The position numbers and the translations under genes are program-made. A stretch of DNA of 64,000 nt from Halichondria panicea (lineage: Eukaryota > Porifera > Demospongiae > Suberitida > Halichondriidae). Location: contig NC_087392.1 in NCBI RefSeq assembly GCF_963675165.1, positions 1,441,001 through 1,505,000 on the forward strand, read 5' to 3'. The notes beneath the pieces are model-generated. The model searched no databases. It worked only from the letters and a program-made list of their open reading frames with translations, and was not told the origin of the DNA. Below are positions 1 through 25,299 of this stretch, piece by piece. The stretch's first letter is position 1, and every line of letters starts with the position of its first letter.

Positions 1-3000
1 ACAAGTCTAAAGATGTTCCTCTGCTGGAGGAAGACAACGACGAGAAGTTACCGACAGCTAGCGAACCAGTGGGTCTGGAAGGTGAGTGATCCAATTGCCA
101 TGGATGTACATGTACTTACTCAGTAGATGCATTTGCCATACTAATTTACATGCCATGCATGTAGCAACATACATGTATGGCAGCTGACAGAGTCCCCAAA
201 CCATTGATTAGACGGGGGTAGGGGTATAGTTGAGCATCTTTCAACAGCCATAACTTTAGTACCGTTGATCCAATGTCAACAATTTTGTGATTTTCTGAAA
301 GCTTAGAAAGAGACCTTTCAAATGATGTGTTTAAACATTAGGGCCATAATTTTTCGGCTTTCGGCTTTGGACCATGGGTATGAGAAAATTGGCAAATACT
401 TTTATCAAAGTGAGATAACACCGTTTGAAAGGTCTCTTTCCAAGCTTTTTCAGAAAATAAAATTGAAATATTGGATCCACGGAATTTAAGTTACATGTAC
501 TATAGGCCTACAGTCACTGACAATACTATCGAAGAGTCATGACTAGCCTCTGTTTGCCCTCAGGCCAACTCCAGGCAGCACTGGAGAGACGACGATCATT
601 CGGTCGTGGACGTACCCTGGCAGTAGACGAGGAGGTGGCCCAGGGGGGAAGGAAAGAAAAGGGGCGTGGTGGGATGGGTGCCGTCGCTGATTTTATGAGG
701 CGAAGCTTCAAGAAAACAAAGAGCAGGGACGAGCCAAAATATGAGGAGAAAATTGTTGAGAATACAAAAATTGATGAGATTTCTTCAACAACAAAACCGC
801 CAGAAGAGGTTAGTTGTGATTAATTACTGCTGCAACACATAACATGAATTAAAAAAGTGTTAAGCTTTGTTCGTTCCTTATATGGAAAATGTTTCACTAC
901 AAAAATGTATCTACATGTACATGTATATAACAGAACCACAGTGTGTTTATTCCATATAAGGAACGTGCAATGCTCAATGCTTTTAGTGATGTATTACAGA
1001 GATTCTTTGCAAACTCCAATACAGGCTCACCAAGTAGTAGTGTCTGTTTGCTTAGGTTAGTTCACATCCCTAGTTTCTGGCTTAATGCTGCTAGCCCTCC
1101 TCCTTATAGCTAGCTTAGTCTGATCATAATACTAAATAGTGCACAGCACATAATGAATTGCAATTGTTCTGTAGGTGGTACCAAAACCTGTTACACCACC
1201 AGCACCGTCAAGGTCTCCTCGCAAACGTCTGGACAGTAAGGCTAGACGAGCCCCTCCCCCTCCCCCTACAGCAACTACGCCCACTACACAGGCTCCACCC
1301 ACTTCTACACAGTCTGAACCGTTGAAAGAAGAACCATTAAAAGAAGAGCCGTCCCCTACCAAAGCCAAAGATACTAAGCCACCAACACCTACGCCACAAA
1401 TACGCAAGACCAGCACGGCCGCGGAAGCGGTGAAAACAACTCGCTCATTCTCTACTGCTCAGCCTAACTCCACCCAACCCATGATCCGTCCACGTAAACG
1501 ACTCACAACAACTGCAGGGGGCACACAGAGAAGACAGCCACCACCACCTCCACCAAGTGCGGCCAAAGTTGCCACACCTCCTGTTACACCCTCTCATCAA
1601 GCCACATCCTCAGATACAACAATGATTGCCAGCAGCACTAGTGCAGAGGAAGTCAAGGCACCTGCTAGTGAAACGAAACAAGTAAAGATCCCACCTGTTC
1701 CACCGAGATCCTCGCTACGTCCAAGAGTTCAACGCGTCAAGCGACCAATCAGTCGAATGATCCCCCCACCTCCAAACATTCCTCTCCCTCCCCCTCCAAT
1801 AAGAAAGGCATCCAAAATTGAGGAAACAATTCCGGCTATCAACAATTCAGAGAAGAGAAAGTCAATAGACAAACCATCAGTGGCACCAAAACCAGCTCAC
1901 TTGCGCAGATACAGCACCCCGACATCACCTACAGTTGCTCAAACGAATACAGAGCCTCTGAAATCACCTAAACCAAAACCACCCCCTCCAATGAGAACTA
2001 GCAGTCTGGCTACTAGACCAGTACCGCCTGTAAGAAAAGTGCCTGCTCCCTCACATCTACCGAAGATCAAGGATGAAAGCGAAGAAGTTGATCCACCACA
2101 AGAGATCGCTGAAAACACTATCAACGACAAAGCGGCAAGGTCAGCACCACCGAGGCGGCCTCCCCCACCTAGACCCCCCAGTGCTGCCTCAGGCAAGATT
2201 AACAAGATTGAGGAGCAGCCCAGCGGTGCTAGTGCAGTGCCTGCAGGAGGTAGAGTGTTGTATAACTCCTCTGATGCTCAGCCAGAGGATAAAGATGGAC
2301 GGGGACATAGCATACGTTCAAAGGGCTCAAATCTAATGCAGTCACTAAAGAAGATGGTAACAAGAGATTCGAAAAAAGGAGCCGAAAAGAAAGCTGTTCC
2401 TGTATCAAGTGTAGCCACCAAAACAACACGAGATGAAGCAACAGATATCACGACATCAAAGCAAGACTCTTTTGGTACCAAACCTGCTCGACCACCCCCT
2501 CCGAAAACTCCTCCTACTCAACAAAAGAGGGACAGTCTTTCGTCGAGACTACTTCCCCCTAATATAGGGACTGAGAAAGAGACAAAACCAACTCCAGCAC
2601 CAAGGCAAAGTGAACCAGACCCCTCACAGCCTAAAGCTGCACCAAGGCTGAGTCTGTCTGACCCTCCACAGAAACCACAGCCAACGCCAGTACCTAGGCA
2701 AGAACCTGACCCCCCACAGCCTAAGCCTGCACCAAGGAAGAGTGAACCTGCCCTCCCACAGCTCATGCCCAACGGTGGAGAGGAAATAAAACCCACACCT
2801 GTACCAAGGCTTGTTGAGACCCCCTCCCAAGATACAAAACCTACACCATTACCTAGGCAACGTTCTGTCTCACCTGATGAAAAGTCACATGGTGCTGATG
2901 TAAAGCCACAAGACCAAAGTACAGCATCACCTGACCTCGGGTTACAAGTATCTACATCACCTTCGGATGCAAACTTTTATCGAGCAACAATGAAATACGA

Positions 3001-3148
3001 AGCCATGAATGATAAAGAGTTGTCTTTCTCCAAAGGAGATGTTCTCATTATTGTACAGAAGCAAGATGATGGCTTCCACTATGGAATGCTGGATGATGGA
3101 ACTACTGGACTTTTCCCATTGCATGCGGTTGAACCATTCTTAAGCTAG
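1..3148 (+). CDS. Proline-rich protein with C-terminal SH3 domain (5' end outside window)
   Basis: Exons are 1-81, 564-808 and 1175-3148, with phases that match across both introns. The gene enters from the left edge, so the N-terminus is missing. The visible part is a short acidic stretch, then a basic segment in exon 2, then a very long Pro/Lys/Ser-rich low-complexity region in exon 3. The last ~57 residues form an SH3 domain: an ALYDY-like MKYEAM, ELSFSKGD, DDGFHYG and GLFPLHAVE. The first Trp of the usual WW pair in the ligand groove is Phe here. Between about 2587 and 2860 the protein carries five PxPxPR motifs (for example KPTPAPR, QPTPVPR, KPTPLPR), the type bound by CIN85/CD2AP-family SH3 domains. 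It is probably a cytoskeletal or endocytic adaptor, but I do not recognise an ortholog. The stop is TAG at 3146-3148. Confidence 0.85.
248..495. mobile_element. MITE-like inverted-repeat element in SH3-gene intron
   Basis: Arms of about 75-80 bp at 248-325 and 420-495 are imperfect reverse complements. The best block reads AGAGACCTTTCAAA on one side and TTTGAAAGGTCTCT on the other. The centre is about 90 bp with no ORF, which is typical of a non-autonomous foldback element. No target duplication could be fixed. Confidence 0.6.
872..965. promoter_or_regulatory. Inverted pair of perfect CArG boxes in SH3-gene intron
   Basis: CCTTATATGG at 876-885 and CCATATAAGG at 952-961 both fit the SRF consensus CC(A/T)6GG. 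They lie inside a perfect 15-bp inverted repeat (872-886 and 951-965). The intron at 809-1174 holds nothing else recognisable. The pair may be SRF sites or just the arms of a small foldback element. Confidence 0.35.
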
Positions 3149-3453
3149 TTTTCACTTGCTGATTACATACGCTATATTAGATTTTTATAATTATATGATG
3201 CTGTAATTTTCAATCTTTTTATAATCCTTAAACTGTGTATTTATTCGTAATTATTACTTATTATTGGTTAGAAAGTAGTGTTACGAGAACATGATGAGAA
3301 TTAACATGATTGTACAAAGACAAAAAAGGACATAATATTAATTGTTTAATAAGTTCAATCCATTGTCATGTAATAGAAGAACTCTTACTCTTCTTTGATC
3401 TTTCACCAACCTACAGAATAAACGGTGTAATATGATTGCATGAATACATGTAG
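3149..3453. terminator. Convergent 3' ends of SH3 gene and KRR1
   Basis: This is AT-rich sequence without a gene. AATAAA at 3417-3422 on + can serve the SH3 gene. AATAAA on the minus strand at 3240-3245 can serve KRR1. If both are used, the two 3' UTRs overlap. Confidence 0.4.
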
Positions 3454-5703
<2,250 letters not shown>

Positions 5704-5712
5704 CTTTAACTC

Positions 5713-5718
5713 CACGTG
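5713..5718. promoter_or_regulatory. CACGTG E-box at KRR1 start
   Basis: A perfect palindromic E-box lies 10 bp upstream of the KRR1 ATG. It is kept at 7882-7887 in front of the duplicated KRR1 copy. Myc/Max or USF-type factors bind this site in animals. Use here is inferred from the gene's ribosome-biogenesis role. Confidence 0.4.
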
Positions 5719-6025
5719 AGTTGGTAAAGGTCGTAAGTGAATTTACTCAGGTCCGTTTGGTAAAGGTAATCAGACACTTAATTAGTAAACACTAAAAGGC
5801 CGATTTGTATCTAATGGAACGCATGCACCCCAGACACAAAACTGTTTCAAGTAAAGAGATTCAAGTAAAGAAAAGAAAATAGTAACACACATTACTGTTA
5901 TGGTGTGAGTGCTTGTGATAAAGCAAAATAACATTATTTTCCCAAAAAGAAAATGGAAAAGACTGTTTGAAGTGCAGCACAAGTCTTGAATGTGAATGAA
6001 TAGTAAAGAATTATACTAACGGCCT

Positions 6026-6101
6026 TTGTCTACCGAGACAGGAGGAGGTTGGAACACACTCTGTTGTCTACCGAGACAGGAGGAGGTTGGAACACACTCT
6101 G
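6026..6101. repeat. 38-bp tandem duplication in KRR1 pseudogene terminal exon
   Basis: Two adjacent copies (6026-6063 and 6064-6101) of the segment beginning TTGTCTACCGAGACAGG are present. The intact gene has it once, near 3567. Confidence 0.85.
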
Positions 6102-6373
6102 CCTCTCAGCTTTCCTCTGCTCAGACACAGTTGCTTGTTTGACCTGCACACACACACCACACACATATTCAACAATCACTATTAATAAGTGGAGTTCTGT
6201 CAGTCATACACTGCATTTGTACACTCAGTAGCTTTTTTTAATCTGTCTCTATAATTATAATGGTCACCCTTGGGCAGACAAACGGTGGCTGTATTGTGGC
6301 CTACTCATGTCTTAGGGGACATAAACCTGGCTGTATCATCGAGGGTGACCTGCTTACTGAAGTGTATACTTCA

Positions 6374-6622
<249 letters not shown>

Positions 6623-6900
6623 TCACAGGCTACGTTGTCTTGGAGAAGACGAGTGGCCTGTGAAGTGAAGAAGAAAGACAACCTTTACCCAATAGAGGTG
6701 TTTTCAAGCCAGAAATGCAGCACCAGTAGTGTAAAGTACATAAATGTCCCACAGAGCAAATTCCACCCCACACAAGGTCATATCACACACACGTGTGTGA
6801 AGTGTGGGGGGCGTGAAAGCAGTGGGAATACTCTCTGACTGCATAAAAAAATGCATGTAAGCTGAATCACGCACATGGAATAAATACAGTCAGTTAATTA

Positions 6901-7215
6901 CAGGTAATATTTTTTTAGGGACTCTTTCAGCTGCCCTAATGTTTGTATTCGATTTCAACGATTAATGCAGAGATCTTCCAATATTGGTTGCCAGTACTAA
7001 CAGTCTAACTACGTGTATGTGAGATAGGTATTTCAAAGGGCTACAAAAGACATAAATATTGTGAACAATCTTAACTAAAGTTGTAAGCATTCAAAGTCGC
7101 TATCAAAATGGCCCGTTTTCACCTTTAGAGTTTTCGGTATTGACATGAGTATTAAAATAGCCACTATTTGAAAATGTATAGGCAGATCCATGTCGGTGAT
7201 GATTATAATTTATTG
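6901..7215. other. Insertion in KRR1 pseudogene intron
   Basis: About 300 bp here have no counterpart in the matching intron of the intact KRR1 (around 4905-4950). I see no ORF and no clear terminal repeats. Confidence 0.5.
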
Positions 7216-7243
7216 CGTACTATATACTGTATATAAAGTATCA

Positions 7244-7432
<189 letters not shown>

Positions 7433-7468
7433 TCAAGAGGACCATTGTATACTAGGTTAACTTACTTA

Positions 7469-7564
<96 letters not shown>

Positions 7565-7871
7565 TTAGGGGCTGTGACATGTCTCCAGATTTAAACTCCT
7601 CTATCTTCCAGTGGTCAATGTCCTCACTGTCCCATGCTGAGAAAATCAATGCATATTAAAAGGGATCACACATAATTGTGTGTATGATTGTATCACATGC
7701 ACTCACGTTTGTCCTTTCTATATCTCTTGGATCGGGGCACCGCAGCTTCATCTATAAAGAGAGAACAGCCTAAATACTTGATAGGTACCTTTATTTAATT
7801 GATCCTTAGAAGAATGCTACTTACTACGCGCTCTAGCTATCTGACTAGTCTCCACTTCTGATGACTCCCAT

Positions 7872-8501
7872 TGCTCAGCTCCACGTGAGTTGGTAAAGGT
7901 CGTAGGTGCAGTTACACGGCTCAGATCTGTTAGGTAAAGGTCGTCAGACACTGAGAGAGTAAGCACCACAGAAGACCGATTTTTATCTAATGGAACGCAT
8001 GCACCCCCAAATATCTTGGACACAATCATTAGCAAACATCATGCACATAAATACACAATGAACATGTTTCAAGTAAAGAAGAGAAAATAGTAACACACAT
8101 TACTGTTATGGTGTGAGTGCTTGTGATAAAAGCAAAAAATGAAATGACATTTTTGTTCCCCAAATAGAAAATGGAACAGACTGTTTGAAGTGCAGCACAA
8201 GTCTTGAATGTGAATGAATAGCAAAGAATGAGATGCTAACATATATATCTTTGAGCATACCTAGGTTGGGACATTATTAAACTGGGAGTGCAAAATAAAA
8301 CAGGACAGAAAGCTTAATTAAATGGTGTTCATAGGTCTATGACAAAACACAGATTGAAATCACAGAGAAGAGAAAACGTACAACACTGAGCGAGAGCACT
8401 ATAAATACAAACCATGATGAATTTGAAATGAGTAGCCCATTCAGAAAGACAGTTAGAAGAATGAAACTAGACATTATTACAGTATTAAAGTTCCATTGTG
8501 G
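7872..8501. other. Duplicated KRR1 promoter flank, then CBP 3' downstream region
   Basis: Sequence from 7872 to about 8228 repeats the flank upstream of KRR1 (5704-6014), including the E-box and the CAAGTCTTGAATGTGAATGA end. The rest (8229-8501) is AT-rich with no gene. It should contain the CBP 3' UTR. Confidence 0.7.
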
Positions 8502-20299
<11,798 letters not shown>

Positions 20300-21037
20300 G
20301 GGCGATTTCTTGTCTTGCTCCACGGTAAAAAAAAATATTCCAGACAAACGAAGGCTTGATTACATTATAGGCACTATAGATCGCCTTTAAAGCTTCTTTA
20401 GGGACTTGCTGTAGTATCAGTAGCCGGCAGAGAGTCTTCAAAAGCCTTTACTTGACCTTTTTTTCAATTTTTAGGAGGGTGTAATTCAAACCTAGAGCTC
20501 CGTCTGTAGTAGCAAACGAAGAATTTCACAACTCTCAGCGAGTGAAAAATAATAGGAAATAGAAGATCAGATCTTGAAGGACTAATCTACAAAATAGAAC
20601 GATCAATTGTCTTGTAGCTTCCACTAGAACTAGCTATTTCTCTCTAACTTGTTCATTTCCCATCAAATGGTAGCCATTTTCTGTTTTGTGGTTTGCAGCG
20701 CTTTTGTAACCAATATACGGAAATATCTACTGGATAATCATGAATTCCAAGAATTTTATACCATTCCGTTCACGTTCTCTGTAAACCTTCAACAGTGGAC
20801 CACGTGACATCTTGGCAAGTAGTTTCCTAATTCCGTAGAAGCTGATTTCCTGCAAGTATTTTGCAACCAAAAGTACAGAAAGCAAGTGGCAAGCACTATA
20901 CAGAGAAAGAGTATGGAGGTTAAAGATGCTGGAAAGAGACTGAAGTTAGAAAAAATAACACAAAACCGTTTCCAAATGTCACGTGATTACCTCCACCTAG
21001 AAACAACACAGACTCTGGAAACAACAAAAGTTACCAC
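20300..21037. promoter_or_regulatory. Shared divergent promoter interval CBP / AMDHD2
   Basis: This interval separates the start codons of CBP (-) and AMDHD2 (+). CACGTG E-boxes lie at 20801-20806 and 20980-20985; the latter is embedded in TCACGTGA. A part around 20600-20690 recurs at about 39280-39360 and 55120-55205, upstream of the truncated CBP copies. CBP exon 1 and AMDHD2 do not recur. Confidence 0.6.
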
Positions 21038-24020
21038 ATGGCTAGTAAAGAAGGTCTGGTTACTCGCTTCAAGGGAGGAGATCTCATCCTAGAAGATGGC
21101 AGATTGGTCAGAGAGGATCTGTGGGTGAGAAATGGACGAATACTGGATCCGTTGCATCTGTTTTATGAGGAGAAGAAAAAGGCCGATGTCGTTGTCGATT
21201 GCTCTGGCTTGCTCATATCACCAGGATTCATTGATATCCAAATAAATGGTAAGGACACTTTATATCTGCATTCACTGGTATAAATACTCCATGATCTGTC
21301 AGTTCTACCTTGCATCAGTCAATTTAAGTATTTTTCTTTTTTAAATGTACACACAGGTGCATTTGGTGTGGACTTCTCGTCCCTAACAAAAGACAATGTT
21401 GACAGTGGTCTCTCTCGTGTTAGCAAGGGCCTGGTGCAACATGGAGTCACTGCATACGTCCCCACAATCGTCACCTCTGAATCAGATTACTACAAACGAG
21501 TGCTGCCTCTCTTAACTCCGCGTGCAGGTGGACGGGACGGTGCCGCTGTGCTGGGGGTCCATTGCGAAGGGCCGTTTATAAACATAGAGAAAAAAGGAGC
21601 TCACGAACAAGCATTCATTCAACCGTCTCTCTCACCCGCCCTTCTTCAAAATGTCTACGGCTCTCAACTGGACAACGTTCGACTGGTAACACTAGCACCT
21701 GAGCTGGAGGGGGGACTGGAGACAATAGCGTGGTTGAAAGAGAGAAGAAACGAGAAGGAGATCGTTGTTGCGATTGGTCACTCTATGGCTAATCTGAGAC
21801 AGGCTGAGGAAGCTGTGAGGAGTGGGGCCTCTCTCATCACTCACCTCTTCAATGCAATGCTGCCGGTAGGTTTACTCTGCACTGAATATGTGTATAGTAT
21901 AGTTATTGGAATTCAACAGCCTCTGGATAAATTAATGGCCACCCGTTTTACGGTGTACAGTGATTGTAAGCTCCCTATACACATATTTAACAACTCCTAC
22001 TGTTGATAATGTAATGCTACTTGTTTAACAGTTACTGTAAGCTTTCTCCCTCACGTGTATTGTAGTCTTTGCATAATATTATACCTGTATGATATTCATT
22101 TAGCATCACCACCCCCCCCCCCCCCCCCCTCAGTTCCATCACCGTGACCCTGGCATAGTGGGCCTACTTACAAGCCTCAAGCTGGAGGAGAGGAGTGTCT
22201 ACTATGGTCTCATAGCTGATGGTCTACACACTCATGAGACAGTTCAAAGAATAGCCTACACTGCCTTTCCTAAAGGTGCGATTGTATGTGGTAACTGTAT
22301 TTAATTCTTGTGCTTTATAGCAATAAGCTTTGTACAGTGTATCTATGGTGTATTGACTCACAAGTTTCTCTATACATTTCCGTTTAAATCAGGGTTTCAT
22401 ACAGGATTTTTAGCGGGAGGGGGAAACATTTAATTGAGGAGGGTCTGGGGGTCCTTTCCCGGAAAAATGTTTGAGGAATGGTTATCTGAGGTCCAATTTG
22501 GGTTTTGTGTGTGCTTCAAACTATACATTTACTAGTCTATAGTTTTATAGTTTTATTGATGAGATTATAGACATTTTTAAGGAGAAAAGTCATACATTTT
22601 TATTACCCGAGGCCGTGCCGTGGCCAGCGGGTATAGTAGTCTGTTGGTTTGTTTGTTTGTTTGTGATGGGGTTTTCTACTCACCTGGATGCCATAGCGCT
22701 GCGTTTGCAGCATAGATAGCCTTCACACAACAATATCTTGATTTAAATAGTGGCAGATTTTGATGTTAAAGTTTCTTTGTCGAATAAAAGCGAGCAAAAG
22801 CTAGACTTGCCCGTTGGCAGCTGCTAACTACACGCGGCCTTTATTCGAGATACCCTATATGTTACATTGTGATTTTTCCACATAGGTTACTTACAGCTGA
22901 CGTGATCCTATACCAGAAACAATGGAACAGGGTCACTAAAGTAGAAAGCTAGAATTACTACCTCTGCTGACTAGGTATTTGCAGCTGAAGTGATCCCGTG
23001 CCAAGAAAGTAGAATTGTGACTGGTTGTTGACTGACTCTGGATCCTATACTCTAGCCTGGAAGGAGCCATACTTCTCTTAGTCTAAGACTCCAGGCTGTG
23101 ATCCCAGTCCACAGTGCATGTCTCATGTGACATACTCAATGTTTCAGCATCCCTACAGTCTGGTTTAGTTTTATTGCTCTTGAGTTGCTGTGCTAGTCAT
23201 ACATGCTACATGCACACTCTTCTGGTTTCTTTATTATCATGTCACCAGCCGAGGGTTTGCACTTTAGTGCTGTAGTTATGACATCATTAATTTTAAGATT
23301 TCTAGGGAGGGAAATCCCAGGGCGCCTCCCCCGTATCCTGGTTTTACAGGCTGTGTACATGACTGTAAATGTTCTTTACTGTGGCTATGCTTTTCAGGTG
23401 CACTTTTGGTGACTGATGCTCTGGCTGCCATGGGTCTCCCTGACGGTACCCACCTTCTAGGCACTCACACTGTGGAGGTGAAGGATGGGGCAGCCAGGCT
23501 CACAGGGACCAACACACTAGCCGGAAGGTGAGGGGTGGGTAGAGTACATGTCGTGCAGTGCCCTAAGCTATGCTCCACAATTGATAAAGATAATGTTTAC
23601 GATCAAATACTCACTGCTGTTCGAGAGGGTTTCTCTATTGCAGTAGGTACAATGTTCGCCCATGTAGATCACATCCAGTAGGTATTTTAATTAGGATTTT
23701 GGCACCGTTTTTTACCCTATAGCAACTTTCACATTGCAAATGCTTTTTAGATATGACAATTACTATCTTTTCCCTGCAGTATTGCCTCAATGGATTTCTG
23801 TGTGAGGCACTTCAAAGATGCAACTGGTTGCTCCCTTGGTGAGGCTGTAGTCGCAGCCACTCTTCACCCGGCCCAAGCTCTAGGTCTGGAGAAAGAACGA
23901 GGAACTCTGTCTTACCGTGCTAGGGCCGATTTAGTTATTCTGAACTCTAGTCTAGTTGTGCAGGCCACCTGCATTGCAGGGGAGTTGGTCTGGTGTAGAC
24001 AGGGTAGCAGGTTTAATTAG
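21038..24020 (+). CDS. AMDHD2: N-acetylglucosamine-6-phosphate deacetylase
   Basis: Five exons: 21038-21248, 21357-21865, 22134-22275, 23398-23527, 23780-24020. They sum to 1233 bp, 410 aa, the same size as the human enzyme. The fold is an amidohydrolase TIM barrel. Landmarks are GFIDIQING, HCEGPFIN (metal-binding Glu), GHSMAN and THLFNAM (metal-binding His), ADGLHTH and VTDALAAMG (catalytic Asp). It removes acetate from GlcNAc-6-phosphate in the cytosol, returning amino sugar to glycolysis or to UDP-GlcNAc synthesis. The chosen ATG opens at the conserved N-terminal strand. An upstream ATG at 20886 is in a different frame. Intron 3 is unusually long and repeat-filled. Confidence 0.95.
22276..23397. 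repeat. Repeat-filled AMDHD2 intron 3
   Basis: From 22390 the sequence CAGGGTTTCATACAGGATTTTT matches the terminus of the CAGGG element seen at 17195. The other end is not clear. A block at about 22605-22860 (around CCCGAGGCCGTGCCGTGGCC) looks like another dispersed repeat. A poly-C tract (22110-22129) lies just upstream, before exon 3. No ORF is supported. Confidence 0.45.
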
Positions 24021-24176
24021 TCAACAAACTGTCTAGTTTCTTCTCTTTACAAGGATTTTTTAAGTTTTGCTTGTTTTGTGATTACCTGTACGTACTTATT
24101 ATTTATCGTCATGATGACATCATCATTTTTTACCCCATGTAAACAGCATGTTGATCAATGTCAATGTCAGTATGTA

Positions 24177-24182
24177 AATAAA
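24177..24182 (+). terminator. AMDHD2 polyadenylation signal
   Basis: AATAAA stands 157 bp downstream of the AMDHD2 stop codon, with no other candidate between them. Confidence 0.6.
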
Positions 24183-24757
24183 GGGTCATGACTGTTGAGC
24201 TCTTATCTTGGTGTAGAGGGATTCTAGACAGGCTAGACAAATTAGCTAGAGACAGGCTCCTAGCTATAGGCAACAACAACTAATTATAGACAAATTGACT
24301 TCACAGTGTAGCTTAACCAAATTCTTAGATTGAGAAGCAAACATCAACATACAGGGTAAAACGAAGTTAAAGTGAAGTGAGTCAAAAAAGGTAAACAAAA
24401 CCTTAAATACGTGGAGCAGGGCCCCAGAGGCTCGCACAACAACAAAGGGAGGAAGTGGAGCACTAACAATGAGAATTGTTAGAGAAGAGTATGATATCAA
24501 CATCAACATCAAATCATGGTTAAGGTAGTAGTAAATATTACATAACATAAGGTGTTAATAAGGTTCTAATAAATGTTAATTTAAAGTAAGGTACATTGAG
24601 CGTGAACAATGACTGTACGTATTTAATTAATAATAGATTAATTAATCTGAGAAACTGTACACAAAATAAATGTTGCTATTCCAACACAAAACAATGACAT
24701 TCATAATTAGCAGTCTACAAAAGAGTTCGACTAGCTCGAGTCCAGATGAGTGGCTGA
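24183..24757. other. Gene-free spacer running into AIFM1 3' flank copy
   Basis: I see no gene. From about 24640 the sequence matches the 3' flank of AIFM1 (about 55335-55456) and its copy at 39685-39800. This marks the left edge of the duplicated region. Confidence 0.65.
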
Positions 24758-24779
24758 TCATACTTCAGTCTCTTCGTGT
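24758..24779 (-). pseudogene. AIFM1 C-terminal scrap
   Basis: The last codons of AIFM1 (HEETEV and stop) are recognisable, joined after CTTCGTGT to the flank of the Roc/COR gene. The same junction sequence follows the larger AIFM1 fragment near 40595. Confidence 0.7.
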
Positions 24780-25299
24780 CTCATGATCATGTTGTTGAAC
24801 TGTACAGATCAAAAATAACTTTTTATAATAAACAATTTGGCAATCCACGTAGCTATACAAATAGATATAGCATGAGACCGAGTGTTGTAATGAAATAATT
24901 ATACATTGCATACAACACAAGGAGGTTTTTTTGTTACCTTTATAATTATGCATGGATTTTATATCACAACGACCCCTTACCAAATTATGCCTTGAGGGTA
25001 AGCGATCGTGTAATAAAAAATATTAGGGACTGGACTTTTATTACATGCTTGTAACCTTGACAACGTGAAATATAATATTATACTGAGCACACTATGACAC
25101 AATGGTTGGTTGTGTGGGGGACTACATTAGCAGCTACATGTACGTAGTTGAGTCGCTGCCTTACCTGTGAGGATGACAACATAACAGTCACATGAGACTC
25201 ACTTACATCAAGTATTATAAGTTGGTGCACCAAATATAATGAAATTAGGGATCAGACAGAATAAAATGTATAATGATACAAACATACCGTATCAGGTTC

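Noticed and set aside
20886-21092. Upstream ATG frame before AMDHD2
   Set aside because: It is in a different frame from the enzyme. The conserved N-terminus begins at 21038.
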